From assembly GCA_043763605.1 (NCBI GenBank), contig JAYULM010000418.1:1-7957 (forward strand): a stretch of DNA of 7,957 nt, in the 5' to 3' direction. Made by a program: the position numbers and the translations under genes. The number at the start of each line of letters is the position of its first letter. The first letter of the stretch is position 1. Under the pieces are notes generated by a model that saw only the letters and a program-made list of their open reading frames with translations, was not told where the DNA came from and ran no database searches. This DNA comes from JACMIU01 sp043763605. Lineage in GTDB: Bacteria; Armatimonadota; Armatimonadia; Armatimonadales; Armatimonadaceae. Shown here one piece after another: positions 5,206 to 7,957 of this stretch.

Positions 5206-6867
5206 TTATTCTTGACCTGCGGCAACCGCTTCCGGCGCGCGATCTCGTTCCCCACTCCGCTCCTGCCGCACGGCGCGGACTATCTTGACGCGCCCTTTTT
5301 CCATCTGATCCACCACGAATGTCACGCCGTCCCGGTGGACGTGCTCGCCCTCGGTCGGCTCGTGCCCGAGCAAGCCGAATACCAGACCGCCAATCGTCGT
5401 GTATTCCTCGTCGGACAGTTCCAGACCCAGCCGGTCGTTCACGTCCGCGATATTCATCCGCCCGTCGATGATCGACTCGCGCGCGTTCAGCACTTTCATC
5501 TCCGGCTCGTCGATGTCGTATTCGTCGCGGATGTCGCCGACGATCTCCTCTAACAGGTCTTCGAGCGAGACGATACCGGCAGTGCCGCCGTACTCGTCCT
5601 GCACCACGGCGATCTGATTTTTCGAGCGGCGCATTTCCGCGAGAAGGTCGGCGACGCGGCGCGACTCGGGCACGAACACCGGGGGGCGCATCACGCTGCG
5701 CAGAGCGAAACTTTGCGGGGCAGTCCCGTCGGCAAATAGCGGGAGCAGGTCTTTGGCGTGGACGATGCCGACGATGGTGTCGGAGGTCCGCTCGAACACC
5801 GGCAGGCGCGAGTGCCCGGACGCGATAACGGTTTGTAGCGTTTCGGGCAGGCTCGCCGCGACCGGAACCGCCGTCATGTCGATACGCGGCGTCATCACCG
5901 AGCGCACGAGCGTTTCGGAAAAGTCGATCACGTTCTCCACAATCGCCTGCTCCTCCCGGTCGAACTCACCCTTTTCGGTGCCGGATTCGATGATGGCGCG
6001 AAACTCCTCGCGGCTGATCATCGGCGTCTCGAACTGCGCTTTCGCGCCGAACGGTCGCACGACGATGTTCGCGAGACCGAGGGCGAGGGCGTTGAGCGGC
6101 GCGAAGATCACGGCGCACACGTTCACGAATGGCGCGAGACGCAACGCCCACACGTCGGGGGACTGCATCGCTATCGCTTTGGGGGCGATCTCGCCGAACA
6201 CGAGCGTTATCACCGCGACGATGATCACGACCACGGTTATCGCGATGTTGCTGGCGAGGGGACCCGAGGGTACGCCGAGTAATTGGACAATCGGCTTCAA
6301 CTGGGGCGCGATGGCGAGTGCCGCCGATGCCGACGCCGCGAAGCCGAGCAGGGTGATCCCTGCCTGAACCGTGGCGATATAGCGCGGCGGGTCGTCATGT
6401 AAGCGTTTCACGGCGACCGCGCCGCGCCGGTTCTCCTCGACCAGTTGATCCACACGCGAGCGGCGGACCGAGGTGATCGCGGTTTCCGCCATGGAGAAGA
6501 CGGCGTTGAAAACGGTCAGCACGAAGATGATCGCGACGCTCGTCCAGACGACGTTCTGCCCCTCCGCCTCGGGCTTCTTTTCGGCGACGGTGGGTTTCGG
6601 CGACGTGGTCGGTTTCGGCGAAACGGTCGCGGACGGCGTCGGGGATGCCGCGACCATTGGTGGCGTTCCCTGTGCCCCGGCGCGTCCGAGAATGACCGGC
6701 GCGAAGCCGCACAGGACGGCGAAAACAAGGATGGCGAACAGGACGGCAGGGCGGTTCCCGCGCGGCAACGATTTTGCTACTACAGGCGGTGCGTCGGCGG
6801 TTTGTCGGCTACGCGCACGACGCGATTTGGTCGATGTCTGGTGCGACGGTTGACTATAAGGGTCCAA
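5206..6867 (-). CDS. CNNM/CorC-type transporter with CBS pair
   Basis: This is a membrane protein of the CNNM (DUF21)-CBS-CorC_HlyC family, implicated in Mg2+/Co2+ efflux. Numbering is from the TTG at 6867. A signal-like hydrophobic segment (about 40-62, then RAGAQG) and a Pro/Thr-rich stretch with SPKPT twice (about 75-100) come first. The DUF21 region follows (about 105-275, with AETAITSVRRSR and FGEIAPKAIA). Then come two CBS motifs (about 325-450, with VMTPRIDM, SGHSRLPVFE and VVQDEYGGTAGIVSLEDLL) and a CorC_HlyC domain (about 465-535). The start is uncertain because no ATG is available. TTG at 6867, four bases after the dgkA stop and 12 bases after a GGGAG, seems best. TTG at 6927 would overlap dgkA, and TTG at 6768 would give a shorter signal peptide. 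Confidence 0.88.
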   Translation of the reverse strand: MDPYSQPSHQTSTKSRRARSRQTADAPPVVAKSLPRGNRPAVLFAILVFAVLCGFAPVILGRAGAQGTPPMVAASPTPSATVSPKPTTSPKPTVAEKKPEAEGQNVVWTSVAIIFVLTVFNAVFSMAETAITSVRRSRVDQLVEENRRGAVAVKRLHDDPPRYIATVQAGITLLGFAASASAALAIAPQLKPIVQLLGVPSGPLASNIAITVVVIIVAVITLVFGEIAPKAIAMQSPDVWALRLAPFVNVCAVIFAPLNALALGLANIVVRPFGAKAQFETPMISREEFRAIIESGTEKGEFDREEQAIVENVIDFSETLVRSVMTPRIDMTAVPVAASLPETLQTVIASGHSRLPVFERTSDTIVGIVHAKDLLPLFADGTAPQSFALRSVMRPPVFVPESRRVADLLAEMRRSKNQIAVVQDEYGGTAGIVSLEDLLEEIVGDIRDEYDIDEPEMKVLNARESIIDGRMNIADVNDRLGLELSDEEYTTIGGLVFGLLGHEPTEGEHVHRDGVTFVVDQMEKGRVKIVRAVRQERSGERDRAPEAVAAGQE

Positions 6868-6871
6868 GAAT

Positions 6872-7606
6872 TTAAGGTACTCCCGCGCGAAAGAGCACGA
6901 TGAGGTGTGGCGATTCCGGCGATGCAACGCTCGGCTGTATCTCTGGGGTGACGACCCATTGAGCTACAACTGCCAACTCACAAGCGCAATACCCCGCATA
7001 AGCGAGGAGCGCAACCCCGATGACTACTTTCCGCGATAGGTCCGATGACGAGCCGGGAGCCTCAGTGCGCCGCCGGTTTCGCAACAGGGCGAAACCGATA
7101 GCGGCGATGGCAAGCACTCCCGGCAGAACGATGGCTGACGGCGGCAGTTTTGCAACATACGGCATCAGCACGGGAAGGAAAACGATACCGCCAACCACGG
7201 CGGCACAAACAGCAGCGACAAGAACCGCCCCGGCGGACGCGTCTTTCGCACGCTTCGCCAGCGGGTGCTCTTGCGGCATGGCGAGATCGACGGCGGCTTC
7301 GATAGCGGTGTTGACCAGTTCCGTAACCAGGACCAGCGCGACGGCGAAAAACACGGCGACGATTCGGAGCGGGGAAATATGTAACCCGAATCCGGCGACC
7401 AAGACGAGGATCGAAGCAAGGACGTGAAAACGGAAGTTACGTTCGGTGTGGAAGGTTTCGCGGACGCCGTCGATGGCATGACCGAAGGAGGCAAAAATGT
7501 TGGCGGGACGCCACGGTTTTTCCGATGCGGAGAAGTGGTACGGCGACATTCCCGGCGAAGCGACGTGCTGCCCGTTACTCGGAGGCTCTCCCGTGTCGGT
7601 TTTCAT
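6872..7606 (-). CDS. dgkA: DgkA-family lipid kinase with extra C-terminal helices
   Basis: It phosphorylates undecaprenol or diacylglycerol with ATP at the inner membrane, supplying lipid carrier for the cell wall. The kinase core lies at about 40-148: ERNFRFHVLASILV (55-68), LVTELVNTAIEAAVDLA (93-109, with the catalytic and metal-binding glutamates) and HPLAKRAKDASAGAVLVAAV (114-133). The third core helix ends near 148. Typical members are about 120-140 aa. This one has a polar N-terminal extension of about 35 residues and a C-terminal extension of about 95 residues. The latter has two further hydrophobic segments (about 157-175 and 193-220), unlike a PAP2 domain. The ATG at 7604-7606 has GGAAG six bases upstream. 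It follows ybeY by 45 bases, the widely conserved ybeY-dgkA order. Confidence 0.9.
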   Translation of the reverse strand: MKTDTGEPPSNGQHVASPGMSPYHFSASEKPWRPANIFASFGHAIDGVRETFHTERNFRFHVLASILVLVAGFGLHISPLRIVAVFFAVALVLVTELVNTAIEAAVDLAMPQEHPLAKRAKDASAGAVLVAAVCAAVVGGIVFLPVLMPYVAKLPPSAIVLPGVLAIAAIGFALLRNRRRTEAPGSSSDLSRKVVIGVALLAYAGYCACELAVVAQWVVTPEIQPSVASPESPHLIVLFRAGVP

Positions 7607-7651
7607 ACGGCTTCCAGTATACCCGCAATCGCCTTCGGAATCACGCGGTGG

Positions 7652-7957
7652 CTACCCGCTCACCTTTTCGAGCGGTTTGCCTAACAGCCGCCGCTCCACG
7701 ACCCGCATCGCCTCCGCGCCTTCCTCGGATTCGTCCTCGTGCCCCAGAAGGTGCAGAATGCCGTGGACCAATAGTAGTGCGATCTCTTCTTCGACCGCCC
7801 AGCCACGGGTGGCGGCTTGGCGTCGCGCGGTATCGAGGGAGATGGCTACGTCGCCGAGGATTTCTCCGGTGTCGTCTCGTTCTTCTCCCTCCCCCCAACC
7901 GTCTCCCGTTTTCCCTCCCTCCCCCCAACCCCCTCCCTCATCGGAATGAGAGAGGGG
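7652..7957 (-). CDS. ybeY: Endoribonuclease YbeY, C-terminal part with repeat insertion
   Basis: YbeY is a metal-dependent RNase involved in 16S rRNA 3'-end maturation and ribosome quality control. The frame is open from the window edge to the TAG at 7652-7654, giving 101 visible residues; the N-terminal part lies outside. From visible residue 31 on it is a normal YbeY: GEILGDVAISLDTARRQA, then the metal site LLLVHGILHLLGHEDES and a C-terminal helix ending at KVSG. The family motif is H-x3-H-x5-H; here His65 and His69 are present, but the third position (75) is Asp. Residues 1 to about 21 (PLSHSDEGGGWGEGG, then KTGDGW) are encoded by the G-rich repeat also found at the left end of the window. 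They sit where family members have a short variable loop. The gene starts the operon with dgkA. Confidence 0.9.
   Translation of the reverse strand, partial: PLSHSDEGGGWGEGGKTGDGWGEGEERDDTGEILGDVAISLDTARRQAATRGWAVEEEIALLLVHGILHLLGHEDESEEGAEAMRVVERRLLGKPLEKVSG
7895..7957. repeat. Copy of the G/C-rich palindromic repeat inside ybeY
   Basis: Bases 7914-7957 match 31-74 of the left inverted repeat with one difference (G at 7943 against A at 60). The match continues less exactly to about 7895, with small length changes that leave ybeY in frame. It ends at the window edge in the short palindrome with CTCAT and ATGAG arms, so the outer limit is unknown. Confidence 0.85.

Noticed and set aside
5753..6367. 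204-codon plus-strand ORF
   Set aside because: It lies fully antisense to conserved DUF21 and CBS motifs of the CNNM gene and its composition is that of an antisense shadow.
7641..7928. 95-codon minus-strand ORF at the right end
   Set aside because: Arg/Gly-rich out-of-frame shadow of ybeY; the correct frame gives the HGILHLLGH motif and runs off the window edge.

Overview
The window is high-GC bacterial chromosome. It carries mostly housekeeping genes plus an unusual load of small repeats. No 16S gene or lineage-specific marker is visible, so the source can only be suggested. A YggS-SepF pair, a YbeY-DgkA-CNNM-DUF192 run, heptamer tandem repeats and G-rich palindromes would fit Armatimonadota, Cyanobacteria or Chloroflexi-like bacteria. 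I lean weakly to Armatimonadota. There is no phage, IS transposase, CRISPR array, tRNA or rRNA that I can support.

Left part (1-2355): a perfect 77-bp inverted repeat (1-77/120-196) with G-quadruplex-forming arms lies upstream of a two-helix membrane protein of unknown function (251-976, +). The 3' end of that gene, a 13-bp-stem hairpin and a remnant of the sepF 3' end (together 815-1126) recur, diverged, at 2043-2355. There the membrane-protein copy is a broken fragment and the sepF end is the working one. Between the two copies sits an AT-richer, minus-strand gene for a DUF3592-like membrane protein (1135-1968).

Middle part (2286-4860): yggS (PLP homeostasis) and sepF (FtsZ membrane anchor) form a minus-strand pair. 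They are separated by opposed arrays of a 7-bp repeat that could fold into a long hairpin just before the sepF ribosome binding site. A divergent lipoprotein gene (3845-4693, +) encodes two copies of the same domain. A 167-bp convergent spacer full of short dyads follows.

Right part (4861-7957): a tight minus-strand operon runs ybeY (5' end outside the window), dgkA, a CNNM/CBS transporter and a DUF192 protein. It couples rRNA maturation, lipid-carrier phosphorylation and divalent-cation transport. The most striking observation is in ybeY: a copy of the G-rich palindromic repeat from the left end of the window lies inside the reading frame, in phase and without stops. It adds a Gly/Glu/Trp-rich stretch just before the conserved LGDVAISLD segment. 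This resembles the protein-coding palindromic elements known from Rickettsia.
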